Notes: generated from the letters alone by a model not told the origin. DNA of 64,000 bases from Sphingomonas guangdongensis (GCF_900199185.1 NZ_OBMI01000002.1:186001-250000), one strand, 5' to 3'; counted from the stretch's first letter, positions 35,864-44,650 are shown. Numbers and translations: made by a program.

Positions 35864-36100
35864 ACCTTGGCCGGTTGGAAAGCAGATTCAGGCAACCCTG
35901 GACCTCTCGAGCACAGCTTCAGCGCGCGTGCTCAGCCCGCTGAACGGATGGCAGCTTCCGGATTGATCAGACGAACATGGCTGACTGCAACCGGGCCTTG
36001 GCAGCCGGTTCGCTCAGGACCAGCGACGCCATCTCGAAGTCGCCGGTACCCATATGATATGTTCCGCTGTCCAGACCGGGCGCGTCACTCATTTCTCTGG

Positions 36101-36391
36101 TCAGTAGCCGTAACGCCTGCACATGGCGTCGAAACGTCGATAGTCGGCTAGGCCGGTGCCAGCGTCACCGCGTCGGCGCATCTGACGGCACGACGCCTGC
36201 AACCGCGCGCGTGTCGCCGGATTTATCGCAGGAGCGCCGAATGGACGGCCGCCTTTTGCGCGTCGAGCCTCGGCCTGCGTAACGGCGTCCATCGAGAGCG
36301 TGCCCGTAAGCTGGCCCATGTCGAGCGCACCGGTCGTCTGCGCCTGCACCGGCGTGGCGGCGACCACTACCGCAAGCATCACCAATCTCAC
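36101..36391 (-). CDS. Small secreted protein with C-terminal cysteine pair (paralogue A)
   Basis: A 96-residue protein from GTG 36391, which follows AGGAG by eight bases. It has a signal peptide (MRLVMLAVVVAATPVQAQ). The mature C-terminus contains Cys68 and Cys91 separated by basic residues, in the pattern ASC...RRFDAMC. Another 96-residue secreted protein at 39487 has the same frame (Cys67 and Cys91, RRLYALC). The two cysteines probably form a disulfide. No known family recognised. The region directly upstream is the stump of a HAD phosphatase gene. Confidence 0.7.
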   Translation of the reverse strand: MRLVMLAVVVAATPVQAQTTGALDMGQLTGTLSMDAVTQAEARRAKGGRPFGAPAINPATRARLQASCRQMRRRGDAGTGLADYRRFDAMCRRYGY

Positions 36392-36476
36392 CAAAACAAC
36401 TCCTGACAGTTGGGAACTCAAACGCGGCACCTCTGGTATGTGCCGACAAGAGCACACCCGTCCGTGATCGCTGCCA

Positions 36477-36593
36477 TCATGATCCGGAAAACGCAGCGGT
36501 AGGCCCCGACAACGCGATCTCCACCGCGCGGCAGATGTTGGCGGCCGATTTGGCGAGCGTGCCGTCGTAGTCGAACAGCGCGAGGCGCGTCAC
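36477..36593 (-). pseudogene. Truncated HAD-family phosphatase (N-terminal stump)
   Basis: Thirty-eight codons from GTG 36593, which overlaps the preceding stop as GTGA, encode LALFDYDGTL (the HAD nucleophile motif, Asp8 and Asp10) followed by AKSAANICRAVEIAL. A TGA at 36477-36479 then ends the frame. HAD phosphatases of this type are about 220 residues, and no continuation is visible in any frame. In sphingomonads a HAD-IA phosphatase commonly follows crcB-rluC, so this looks like the remains of that gene after a rearrangement. Confidence 0.7.
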
Positions 36594-37048
36594 CGGCAGC
36601 GGCCCCGGGCGGTGTCGCGGTAGCGGACGGTGACGGGGCCGTAGAAGAAACTGCCGCCGACCGGGTGCAGGTCACCGTTCGACAGGCACGGTGCGCTGAT
36701 GACGAGCGTCGCGGGATCGATCCACGCCAGTCCCTCATCCTCGCCTCGCCGGGGAAAGTTGGGCACGAGCACGTGCCGAGTGTGGAAGGTGGCGGCGATG
36801 TCGCGCACCGGAATCTCGCCAATATCGGGAAAGCCCTCCACCTTGCTGCGCCGGACGGGAACGGCACGGTCGGCGGGACTGAGCGTCAGCACGGTCTTGC
36901 CCGGCACGTCGCACAGCTCCGGACACCACAGCCGCGCGACGATGCGCCGGCTGGGGGACGCCGCCACGTCGATCAGCCAGGCATGATCCTCCTTCTGGTC
37001 GCCGCAGCCGGCGAGCAGCAGCACGGCGGCGAGCGCCGCGACCCTCAC
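36590..37048 (-). CDS. Hypothetical lipoprotein
   Basis: A 152-residue protein from GTG 37048, overlapping the PaiB-like stop codon (GTGA). The signal MRVAALAAVLLLAGCGDQ has a standard lipobox (LAGC, Cys15). The mature part carries further cysteines (LWCPELC, SAPCLSNG, GRCR) and shows no recognised domain. Its own stop overlaps the start of the HAD stump, so the original operon ran crcB-rluC-paiB-lipoprotein-HAD. Confidence 0.7.
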   Translation of the reverse strand: MRVAALAAVLLLAGCGDQKEDHAWLIDVAASPSRRIVARLWCPELCDVPGKTVLTLSPADRAVPVRRSKVEGFPDIGEIPVRDIAATFHTRHVLVPNFPRRGEDEGLAWIDPATLVISAPCLSNGDLHPVGGSFFYGPVTVRYRDTARGRCR

Positions 37049-37644
37049 CGCCACGCGCGCATCATCGCCGCGATCGCGGTGCGCCCGGCGGCGGCGCTGC
37101 CGTCGGCGGCGCGGAGGCGGGCAGCGGCTGGCTTGTTCTGGTTGACCTTGACGGTGCCGCGCCACGCCTGGACGCGGAGTCGAAAGCCGACGATCGCGTC
37201 GAGCATCCGCTCCCACCGGTTCGCGTCCATCTTGTCGGGCGTCCAGCTCTCACCCGGCAGCCGATCCTCGTGGACGGACGTCAGCAACCGCACCTGCGCC
37301 GCCAGCGCGTCGCGGTCCATGCGGCTGACCTGCCCCTCCAGCTCCGCCGCGACGTAGTTCCAGGTAGGTACCTCGTCCGGCCCGAGTCCGTACCAGCTGG
37401 GTGATACATATCCGTCAGGACCGTTGACGACGAACAACCCCGTGGCGTCGTCCAGGTGGCGCGTGATCGCGTTGCCGCGCGCGACGTGCAGGGTCAGTGT
37501 CTCGTCATTCTCCCACACCACGGGCAGGTGGACGACGCGCGGGCCATCGGGCGTGCCCGCGAACAGGGTGCCGAAACTGACGTCCGCGACGAAGCGGCGG
37601 ATGGCGTCGCGATCGTCCCAGTGGAAGCGACGGTCGGGATGCAT
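37045..37644 (-). CDS. PaiB-like FMN-binding protein
   Basis: A 199-residue protein of the PaiB/FMN-binding negative transcriptional regulator family, with a split-barrel flavin fold. Family features are FGTLFAGTPDGPRVVHLPVVW, the basic nucleotide-binding stretch LHVARGNAITRHLDD, GYVSPSWYGL, PTWNYVAAELEG and the C-terminal KVNQNKPAA. In Bacillus PaiB affects sporulation and protease genes; here the role is unknown. It starts six bases after the rluC-like gene and is coupled to the lipoprotein gene. Confidence 0.85.
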   Translation of the reverse strand: MHPDRRFHWDDRDAIRRFVADVSFGTLFAGTPDGPRVVHLPVVWENDETLTLHVARGNAITRHLDDATGLFVVNGPDGYVSPSWYGLGPDEVPTWNYVAAELEGQVSRMDRDALAAQVRLLTSVHEDRLPGESWTPDKMDANRWERMLDAIVGFRLRVQAWRGTVKVNQNKPAAARLRAADGSAAAGRTAIAAMMRAWR

Positions 37645-37650
37645 CGCCGG

Positions 37651-38880
37651 CTACCGCTTGGGCGCGCGGGGCGTCGCGGGTCCCCGCGGCCGCGCCGGCG
37701 CGCGGGGCTTGGCGGCCGTCGCAGGCGACTTCGCCGCGCTCGTGCGGGGCTTGGCAGCGGGCCCCCGTGGCTTGGCGGCGGGCCTGGGCTTCGCATCCTC
37801 GCTGCCACGGGCGCGGCGCTCACCCTTGCGGTCCTTGCGGACCGTCTTGGCATGCGCCTTGGCCTTGGCCTTCTCCTCGGCGCGGGTGGGGGCGGGGCCC
37901 TCGTCAGAGAGGGGCCGGTCGCCACGCGCGAGATCGAAGCCGAGCAGGGCCATGCTCTCGGCGAAGTGCTGCGGCAGCTCCGCGGTCACGTCGACCCGCC
38001 CGCCGTCCGGCGCATCGATGCGGATGCGCCGCGCGTGGAGGTGCATCTTGCGGCTGACCCCGCCGGTCAGGAACGCGTCCGCGCCGCCGTACTTGCCATC
38101 GCCGACGATCGGGTGGCCGATCGCCGCCATGTGGACGCGCAGCTGATGGGTGCGCCCCGTGAGCGGCTGGAGCTCGACCCAGGCGGCGCGGTTGCCGGCA
38201 CGCTCCAGCACACGGTAGCGGGAGCGCGAGGGCTGACCCTCATGCTCGCTGACGTGCATCTTCTCGCCGCCGGTGCCCGGTTGCTTGGCGATCGGCAGGT
38301 CGATCAGCCCGTCTTCGATGTCGGGGACGCCCGCGACCAGCGCCCAGTAGACCTTTCGTGCGGTGCGGCCGGAGAAGCTCTTGGCGAAGAAGGCGGCGGC
38401 GCGAGCCGAGCGCGCGATCAGCAGCGCGCCGCTGGTATCCTTGTCGAGCCGATGGACGAGCTTGGGCCGCCCCTCCGCGTCGAACTGCAGCGCGTCGAGG
38501 AGGCCATCGACGTGCTCGATGGTCTTGGTCCCGCCCTGGGTGGCGAGGCCCGGCGGCTTGTTGATGACGATGGCGTGCGGATCGCGGTGGATCACGATCT
38601 CCTGCGCGAACGCCGCCTGCTCCGCGCTGACCGGCGGACGCTCGCGCTTCGGGCGCGCGCTCGCGGCCGGTTTCGGCTCGTCGGGGGGCACGCGGAGCTG
38701 CTGACCGGCGCGCAGGCGATCGCCCGGCGCCGCGCGCGCGCCGTCGACGCGGAGCTGCCCGGTGCGCGCCCAGCGCGACACGGTGTTGAAGCTGACATCG
38801 GGCAAGTGGCGCCTGAACCAGCGGTCGAGGCGAATGTCGTCGTCGTCCGCATCGACGGTGAACTGGCGCACGTCGCTCAT
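37651..38880 (-). CDS. RluA-family pseudouridine synthase with long basic tail
   Basis: A 409-residue RluC/RluD-type 23S rRNA pseudouridine synthase: an N-terminal S4 RNA-binding domain (IRLDRWFRRHLPDVSFNTVSR) and a catalytic domain with HRLDKDTSGALLIARS containing the nucleophilic aspartate, then GRTHQLRVHMAAIGHPIVGD. After about residue 325 comes an unusually long Lys/Ala/Pro/Arg-rich tail that is probably disordered and RNA-binding. The start overlaps the crcB stop (ATGA). Confidence 0.9.
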   Translation of the reverse strand: MSDVRQFTVDADDDDIRLDRWFRRHLPDVSFNTVSRWARTGQLRVDGARAAPGDRLRAGQQLRVPPDEPKPAASARPKRERPPVSAEQAAFAQEIVIHRDPHAIVINKPPGLATQGGTKTIEHVDGLLDALQFDAEGRPKLVHRLDKDTSGALLIARSARAAAFFAKSFSGRTARKVYWALVAGVPDIEDGLIDLPIAKQPGTGGEKMHVSEHEGQPSRSRYRVLERAGNRAAWVELQPLTGRTHQLRVHMAAIGHPIVGDGKYGGADAFLTGGVSRKMHLHARRIRIDAPDGGRVDVTAELPQHFAESMALLGFDLARGDRPLSDEGPAPTRAEEKAKAKAHAKTVRKDRKGERRARGSEDAKPRPAAKPRGPAAKPRTSAAKSPATAAKPRAPARPRGPATPRAPKR

Positions 38881-39251
38881 GCGAGCCCCCGAGTGAGCGC
38901 GAGCCCGGCGGCCAGCGCCGCGATTGCGCCGATCACCGAGGCGGCGACGTAGCCGAGCGCAGTGGCGAGCGCCCCACGTTCGATCATCTGCACGACGTCC
39001 AGGCTGAATGCGGAAAAGGTCGTGAAGCCGCCGAGCACCCCGACGCCGAGCAGCAGGCGCACGCCCTCACCACCGCCGGCGCGGGCGAGTGTGCCGACCA
39101 GCAGCCCCATCAGCAGCCCGCCGGCCAGGTTCACCGTCAGTGTGCCCCACGGATAGCCGGGGCCGAGCGCCTGCAGCGTCCAGCGTCCGACCAGATGCCG
39201 CGCGCCCGCCCCCGCGGCCCCACCGGTCATCACGAGAAGAAGGTTGCCCAT
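38877..39251 (-). CDS. crcB: Fluoride exporter CrcB/FluC
   Basis: A 124-residue four-helix membrane protein of the CrcB/Fluc family, with GAGARHLVGRW, PWGTLTVNLAGGLLMGLL and GGFTTFSAFSLDV (the conserved channel-lining TTFS). It exports fluoride as a dimer. It is the first gene of an operon with rluC-like, paiB-like and lipoprotein genes. I see no fluoride riboswitch in the 235 bases upstream. Confidence 0.93.
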   Translation of the reverse strand: MGNLLLVMTGGAAGAGARHLVGRWTLQALGPGYPWGTLTVNLAGGLLMGLLVGTLARAGGGEGVRLLLGVGVLGGFTTFSAFSLDVVQMIERGALATALGYVAASVIGAIAALAAGLALTRGLA

Positions 39252-39486
39252 GACCGCCGCGGTAGCGCGGATGCGCAGGTGTGGGAAGCGGTGGGCCGGT
39301 GCGACCCAACCTCACATCCTGTCCGCCGCCGCCTGTGTCACTGCCGCCCGGCGCCCTGCCGGGCAGCGAGATTGCAAGCACCTGCACCGCCTTGACCCGC
39401 TTGCTGCGCCATTCGCGGAGTAACGGTTGCAAGAATTATCCAGTGCGTCGAGCCGGTTAGCGGCGGTACTGTGAGGAGGGAACCTG

Positions 39487-39777
39487 ATGTTTTCCGGTTT
39501 GGCTTTCGGCTCGACGCTGCTGCTGGCAGTCGCCACGATGACGCAGGATTATGGAAGCATGGCGTCCGACAGCCTTTCCTCGGCTGGTTCCTTCGCCGGC
39601 ACCGTCGGCGTCAACGCTAACCTGAAGACCCAGCCACGCAGCAAGCAGTCGGCGCGGAACGTCGACGCCGAAGCTCGCGCCGGCTGTGCGAACAAGGGTC
39701 GCGCTGCTGCCAGGCTTGGTGCCGAGCATCCCAAAGTGCGCCGCTTGTACGCGCTCTGCGCTCAGGCCGGACTATAA
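39487..39777 (+). CDS. Small secreted protein with C-terminal cysteine pair (paralogue B)
   Basis: A 96-residue protein with a hydrophobic N-terminus (MFSGLAFGSTLLLAVATM) that may act as a signal peptide. GGAGGGAA precedes the ATG. Cys67 and Cys91 frame a basic segment ending in RRLYALCAQAGL. Length, position of the second cysteine and the motif match the protein encoded at 36101-36391, suggesting a small family. It diverges from crcB. Function unknown. Confidence 0.65.
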   Translation: MFSGLAFGSTLLLAVATMTQDYGSMASDSLSSAGSFAGTVGVNANLKTQPRSKQSARNVDAEARAGCANKGRAAARLGAEHPKVRRLYALCAQAGL

Positions 39778-39816
39778 CAATAGTCTACTCGGACAGACGG
39801 CGCATGCCAGCGGGCA

Positions 39817-40842
39817 TCACTCTGCCGGGTTGGCGACCTTCGACCCTGGTTCTTCGGCCAGCGAGAAGCTCGGCCAACCGCGCGATGGCAGGTGACCGAG
39901 CAGGCGGGCGCGGACCGCGGCGTACAGTCGCGCCGGAAGCATCGCGCGTGTGAGGAGGGTGGCGGCGTAGCGAAGCGGCAGCGCGCCGACCGAAACAGCC
40001 CGGACGATCGTGCCGATGCCCGCGAGCGGCCGATCCCGCAGGAGAGGCACACCGAGGTTTCGCGCCTCGTAGGCCAGCAGCGACTTGGGCGAGAGCACGT
40101 CGCGCGCACCCGCCATGAAGGCGTAGCCGCGCTCGAGCGAGTGGTCGTTGCTCAATCGGCCGGGGCGAGCGTCGTCATTGTAGATCGACAGCGGCGAGTC
40201 GATCATCAGATACTCCGCGCCAGCGTTGCAGGCGTCGATCGCGAAGAGGTGGTCCTCGCCGAGCGGCAGTTCGCGAAAGCCGACAGCGCCGGCGATCGCC
40301 CGTGAAACCAGGAAGGAGCTGGTCTGGCAGAAGCCGGCATGGACGAAGATGTATTCGTCCATGCGCTCGCCCGACCGCTTGGGGCGGTGTGGGCAGAGAA
40401 TGAAACGATCCGGTGTAAGGTTGACGATCGACCGGGTCACGCAGAACACAAGATCCGGATCAGACCGCGTCAGCACGGCTGCGACCTGCCGTTCCAGCTT
40501 GGTCGGATGCCAGCCATCATCGGCGTCGAGGAACGCGACGAATCGGGCACGCGCCGCCGCGATCCCGGAGTTCCGCGCCGCGCTGGCGCCGGCATTGGCG
40601 GCGTGGCGGATCAGCCGGATGCGCGGGTCGCTGCCCGCCCGGGCGAGCGCGCCCGCGACATCGTCGCGGGAGGCGTCGTCGACGACGATCAGCTCCCAGT
40701 CGCGATAGGTCTGCGCCATCACTGCCGCGATAGCGTCGGGCAGCGTCCGAGTGCTGTTGTACACGGGAATGATGACGCTGACGACCGGAGGGGTAAGGCC
40801 AACAGGGATAGCCGGGGCTGAAGCTGGATCGGCTGCCTGCAC
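39817..40842 (-). CDS. GT2 glycosyltransferase
   Basis: A 341-residue family 2 glycosyltransferase with a GT-A fold: VSVIIPVYNSTRTLPDAIAAV at the start, ELIVVDDAS, NAGASAARNSG and the metal-binding FLDADDGWHP. The acceptor half contains GEDHLFAID. It probably adds a sugar to a surface polysaccharide or glycan. It stands alone between the small secreted protein and a lipoprotein gene, with no polysaccharide cluster around it. Confidence 0.88.
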   Translation of the reverse strand: MQAADPASAPAIPVGLTPPVVSVIIPVYNSTRTLPDAIAAVMAQTYRDWELIVVDDASRDDVAGALARAGSDPRIRLIRHAANAGASAARNSGIAAARARFVAFLDADDGWHPTKLERQVAAVLTRSDPDLVFCVTRSIVNLTPDRFILCPHRPKRSGERMDEYIFVHAGFCQTSSFLVSRAIAGAVGFRELPLGEDHLFAIDACNAGAEYLMIDSPLSIYNDDARPGRLSNDHSLERGYAFMAGARDVLSPKSLLAYEARNLGVPLLRDRPLAGIGTIVRAVSVGALPLRYAATLLTRAMLPARLYAAVRARLLGHLPSRGWPSFSLAEEPGSKVANPAE

Positions 40843-41026
40843 CTACGCCTCGCTCCCGTGCGGACAACCGCCCAGCTTGCTGCGCGACGGGTAACGGGCC
40901 GTCGTTCCAAAGAGAACTTTGATCTTGCGGGGTCGCGAGCGCAAGCGGGCGCATGGCCGTTACCGTACCAATCCGGTCCGATAAGGATCGAAAAATCATT
41001 GCACTCCAAGCAGCTAAGCGCCGGAG

Positions 41027-41752
41027 TCAGCGTCCGTTGTTTGCCAGCAGCGTGACGTCGGCCGTGTCGTCGTCGCGCGCGCTTGCGACCAGCAGGAAGG
41101 CGCCGCCGTCGCGTGTGCGGGTGCCACGGAGAATGTGTCGGGTGCCGTCGCTCTGGTGTTCGACGCGGTAACCTGCCGCCGTGCTGCGCGCGTAGGCGGC
41201 GTCGATCACGCGGGCGAGCGGCCGGAGCGCGACATAGCTGACCGCGCGGGTGCTGCAGACCGGGCCGGCGGCGCCCGCCGCCTCGATCACGCGTGCGTCC
41301 GCGGGCAGGGGCAGGTCGGCCGGCAGGCGCACCGCCCAGCGCGCCGTGTAGCGCCACTGCGCGACGCAGGCCGACAGCGCCGGATCGCGCTGTTCGGCCG
41401 CGAGCGCAGCGAGGGTAAGCGCCTGGGTCGCGGCGCGGCAGTCGGTGCAGGGTGAGGGCGCCGGTGCGGCGGCAGCGGGCTCGCCCGCCTCGATGCGGCC
41501 GAGCGCCACTGCCGGCAGCGGTGCGCCATAGGGCTGGCCGGGCGGGCGGACGCTGTTGGCGTTGGCGCGCGTGCTCAATTGCGGATCGGTCATCAGCGGA
41601 TCGCCGAGCACGCTCATCAGCAGCGGATCACCGCTGTCGCGCCTGCCGGCCGCGGCCAGATCCTCGTCCAGCGGATCGACTGCCGCCGTCTGCGGCGCAT
41701 CGGCCGAGCAGGCGGTCAGCAGCAGGAGGACCGGGAGGGCGCGTCGGAACAT
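41027..41752 (-). CDS. Hypothetical lipoprotein
   Basis: A 241-residue protein starting at ATG 41752, with lipoprotein signal MFRRALPVLLLLTAC (Cys15). The mature part has a low-complexity acidic/Ala-rich stretch, a CTDC motif and a C-terminal globular region that begins near ALSACVAQWRY. I recognise no domain. It is divergent from the small membrane protein gene at 41840. Confidence 0.75.
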   Translation of the reverse strand: MFRRALPVLLLLTACSADAPQTAAVDPLDEDLAAAGRRDSGDPLLMSVLGDPLMTDPQLSTRANANSVRPPGQPYGAPLPAVALGRIEAGEPAAAAPAPSPCTDCRAATQALTLAALAAEQRDPALSACVAQWRYTARWAVRLPADLPLPADARVIEAAGAAGPVCSTRAVSYVALRPLARVIDAAYARSTAAGYRVEHQSDGTRHILRGTRTRDGGAFLLVASARDDDTADVTLLANNGR

Positions 41753-41839
41753 CCGGCGGCTATGCCGCGCCGCGGTTAAGGACGGGTGAGCAGCCGTCTT
41801 ATCTTGCCATGACACCGCCGCGGACCCATATTCGGCGTC

Positions 41840-42061
41840 ATGCTGAACGTCCTCTCGGTCCTGATCGGCCTGTCGTCGCTGGTGTTCATCCTGCCCGGCG
41901 TGTTCCCGCTGCTCGGCGCGCTGAACTGGCTCGCGGTCCCCATCACGCTGGTGGGGCTGGTGCTCGGCATGGTGTCGAGCCGCAACACCGGGCGGAACCT
42001 CAACCTGGTGCTGCTGGTGGTCGCGATCCTGCGGCTGTCGCTCGGCGGCGGGATCCTGTGA
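41840..42061 (+). CDS. Small two-helix membrane protein
   Basis: A 73-residue protein made almost wholly of two or three hydrophobic segments (LSVLIGLSSLVFILPGVFPL, WLAVPITLVGLVLGMV, LNLVLLVVAILRLSLGGG) with a short basic loop SSRNTGRN. Similar tiny proteins are conserved in sphingomonads without assigned function. It is followed by a strong hairpin. Confidence 0.7.
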   Translation: MLNVLSVLIGLSSLVFILPGVFPLLGALNWLAVPITLVGLVLGMVSSRNTGRNLNLVLLVVAILRLSLGGGIL

Positions 42062-42147
42062 GCTAGACGGCGCCCCGGACCTGTTCCGGGCGCCATGCGG
42101 CAGCGAGCGTCGCGCCGATGGCGTAGTGCGCAGCGAACCGATGAGTG

Positions 42148-42170
42148 GACCCCGGCCAAAGGCCGGGGTC
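42148..42170. terminator. Perfect 10-bp hairpin between convergent genes
   Basis: GACCCCGGCC-AAA-GGCCGGGGTC lies between the ends of the small membrane protein gene (plus) and the phoX-like gene (minus). It probably acts as a shared terminator, although neither side has a clear T-run. Confidence 0.5.
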
Positions 42171-42199
42171 GCGAGGGCGGCCAGTGAGCCGCCCCCTTA

Positions 42200-44650
42200 T
42201 CACATGCCGATGATGCCGCCGTCGGTGCGGGTGATCACCACCGTCGCCGAGCGCGGGCGGGAGCCCGTCGCCGCACCCGTCTGGCTCGCGGGCCAGTTGC
42301 TGGTGATGTTCGACGGGTCGCCGTTCTCACCGGGGTGCTGAATGTTGACGAACAGCGTGCGGCCGTCCGGCGTCGTGTCGATGCCGGTGATCTCGCACTC
42401 GCGCGGGCCGACCAGGAAGCGCTTGAGCGCGGTGCCCAGCAGCTTGCCCATCGGGGTCGCCTGAGTGGTGGTCGCGCCCGCCGCCGTCCGGTTGGTCACC
42501 GTCCGGACGCTGCCGTCGCCGGTCTGACCCGGCAGCGCAACGAGCATCTGGTTGTTGGTGACGTCGGTGAAGGCGCCGTCGTCCGTCTGGATCCAAAGCA
42601 GCGGTGTGATCTGGCCGCTGGGGTTGGTGGTGCGGCCGAACCACAGGCCGTCCGGGCTGGAGAAGTCGTTGTCGGCGGTCAGACCCGAGATGTTGATGTT
42701 GGCCGCATCTAGATCCGACCCCGCGCCGAACGCGAAATTGTCCCAGCGGAACGCCAGCGCCTCCGTGGTGTCCCCGGTTTCGCGCAGGCGCAGGATGTGG
42801 CCGTTGCGGTTGCTGACCGAGGTCGAGGGCGGATCGAGGTAGGCGCGCGGGTTGGCGGCGTCGGTGTTAGCGGGGGTGCGCGTCGAGTTGTTGGTGAGCG
42901 TCAGGTACATCTCGCCGGTGACCGGGTTCACCGCGGTCCACTCGGGGCGATCCATGCGGGTCGCGCCAACAACATCCGCCGCGAGCCGCGCGTGGGTCAG
43001 CACGTCCGCCTGGTCGGCGAAGGGGTAGACCGTGCTGGTCGAGGTGATCCCGTTCTGACCGAACACCAGCGGCACCCAGGTGCCGGAGCCGTCGGCGTTG
43101 AACTTCGCGACGTAGAGCGTGCCGGCGTCGAGATACTTGTCGCCGATCGCCAGACGATCGGTTGCCGCCGCGTCCGCCTCAACCCAGGCGGTGTTCGACA
43201 CGAACTTGTAGAGGTACTCGTTGACCGCGTCGTCGCCCATGTACCAGGCGGGGCGGCGGCCGGCGACGAACACGCCCGGCCACGCGCCCTCGTGGTTCAT
43301 GCGCCCGAGCGCAGTGCGCTTGCGGGGCGCGCGGGTCGGGTCATAGGGATCGAACTCGACCACCCAGCCGTACTGGTTGGGCTCGTTGCGATAGTCGGCG
43401 GTGGCATCCGCACCGGTCGCCTGCGCGTCCCACTTGCGAAACACGGTGTTGGCGGGGTTCGACGGCGTGACCGTCGACCAGCCGTAGCTGCCTGTGCCGC
43501 TGCTGACGCCGTAGCGGGTGAGCGCGGTGACTTCCTTCGCCGTGCGGCGCGGGTTGTCGGTCGCCGTCGGGCGGCGGAAGTAACCGGCCCAGTTCTCTTC
43601 GCAGGTCAGCATCGTGCCCCACGGCGTATAGCCGTTGGCGCAGTTGTTGATGGTGCCGCGGCCGTCGGTGCCGGCGGGCGAGTAGGCGGTGCGGACAAAG
43701 GCCGTGCCGCGCACCGGACCGTTGATGACCGTCGGCGTGTTGGGCGTAATGCGGCGGTTAAGCGTGCTCGCCTGGTTGTAGGTCCAGGCGCCGGTCGCGC
43801 TCGCGCGGCTGACCTCAACGACGGAAACGCCGTGCGCCTCGATCTCCTTCAGCGCCTCACCTTCCGGCCGCGTGCCGGAGGTCGGGCCGGTCGGGTGGAG
43901 ATAGGCCTGGGTGATGTTCTCGTGGTTCATGACCAGCAGGCCGCGGGTGCTGCTGTTCGGGTCACGCGCGGTGCCGGTCGCGGCCAGCCCGAAGTAATGC
44001 ATGCCGTCGTGGTGGTCGCCGGCGCGGTTGGCGAAGTCGGTGTCGGTGCCGTCGTTGCGGTACGCCGGAGTCGCGGCCGTCAGCGGATCGCCCAGCCGGT
44101 AGAGCACGGTGGCGGTGTAGCCGGCTGGCACCGTCACGACGTCGTTGCGGTTCTTGGGAACGGCCGTGAAGCTGAGTGTCGCGGGATTGAGCGTGACGCT
44201 GGTTTCGGTCGTCGCGGTCTGGCCGCGGCTGTCGGTCGCAGAGAAGCGGAGCACCGCGGTGCTCGACGTGGCGACGGCCGGCGCGATGAAGCTGGTGGTG
44301 GTGCCGCTGGTGTTGAGCGTCAGCGTCGGCCCGCTCACCTGCGTGAACGCGCTGGAGCTGATCGCGCCCGCATCGTCGTTGGCCCGGCCGGTGATCGTCA
44401 CGACGTTGCCCGCCGTCGTCGCCGCCGCGGTCGCGACGCTCACGTCGGGCGGCGTGTCGGACACGCTGTTGTCGTCGCAGGCGGCGAGCAGCCCGCCGCC
44501 GAACACCGCGATCGCCGCGGCCGACGCGCCGCCGCGCAGCGTCTCGCGACGCGAGTAGCGCTGCTCGATCATGTCGTTGAGCAGCGGATTGGACGTGCGG
44601 TTGGTATCGACGTCGCCGTCGGAATAGCCGTAATCAATCAGGTCGGTCAT
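42200..44650 (-). CDS. phoX: PhoX-type alkaline phosphatase with Tat signal and Ig-like insert
   Basis: An 816-residue protein with a Tat signal (SRRETLRGG, Arg34-Arg35) ending in a lipobox-like LLAAC (Cys58) followed by Asp-Asp. Residues ~68-160 form an Ig/PKD-like domain. The rest is the PhoX/DUF839 domain. It keeps TCEENWAGYF (Cys350, Glu351, Glu352), GRMNHEGA, SSPDGLWFGR and DGRTLFVNIQHPGENG, the metal-cluster motifs of the iron-calcium PhoX phosphatases. It should release phosphate from organic esters in the envelope. A PhoB box lies 122 bases upstream, so phosphate starvation should induce it. Confidence 0.9.
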   Translation of the reverse strand: MTDLIDYGYSDGDVDTNRTSNPLLNDMIEQRYSRRETLRGGASAAAIAVFGGGLLAACDDNSVSDTPPDVSVATAAATTAGNVVTITGRANDDAGAISSSAFTQVSGPTLTLNTSGTTTSFIAPAVATSSTAVLRFSATDSRGQTATTETSVTLNPATLSFTAVPKNRNDVVTVPAGYTATVLYRLGDPLTAATPAYRNDGTDTDFANRAGDHHDGMHYFGLAATGTARDPNSSTRGLLVMNHENITQAYLHPTGPTSGTRPEGEALKEIEAHGVSVVEVSRASATGAWTYNQASTLNRRITPNTPTVINGPVRGTAFVRTAYSPAGTDGRGTINNCANGYTPWGTMLTCEENWAGYFRRPTATDNPRRTAKEVTALTRYGVSSGTGSYGWSTVTPSNPANTVFRKWDAQATGADATADYRNEPNQYGWVVEFDPYDPTRAPRKRTALGRMNHEGAWPGVFVAGRRPAWYMGDDAVNEYLYKFVSNTAWVEADAAATDRLAIGDKYLDAGTLYVAKFNADGSGTWVPLVFGQNGITSTSTVYPFADQADVLTHARLAADVVGATRMDRPEWTAVNPVTGEMYLTLTNNSTRTPANTDAANPRAYLDPPSTSVSNRNGHILRLRETGDTTEALAFRWDNFAFGAGSDLDAANINISGLTADNDFSSPDGLWFGRTTNPSGQITPLLWIQTDDGAFTDVTNNQMLVALPGQTGDGSVRTVTNRTAAGATTTQATPMGKLLGTALKRFLVGPRECEITGIDTTPDGRTLFVNIQHPGENGDPSNITSNWPASQTGAATGSRPRSATVVITRTDGGIIGM

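Noticed and set aside
35867..36151. Plus-strand open frame of 94 codons between the ABC operon and the small secreted protein gene
   Set aside because: No ribosome-binding site, no hydrophobic or domain pattern, and it runs over the end of the opposite secreted-protein gene.
39252..39486. Possible fluoride riboswitch upstream of crcB
   Set aside because: The conserved elements of the crcB motif were not found on the minus strand in this region; only GC-rich hairpins are present.
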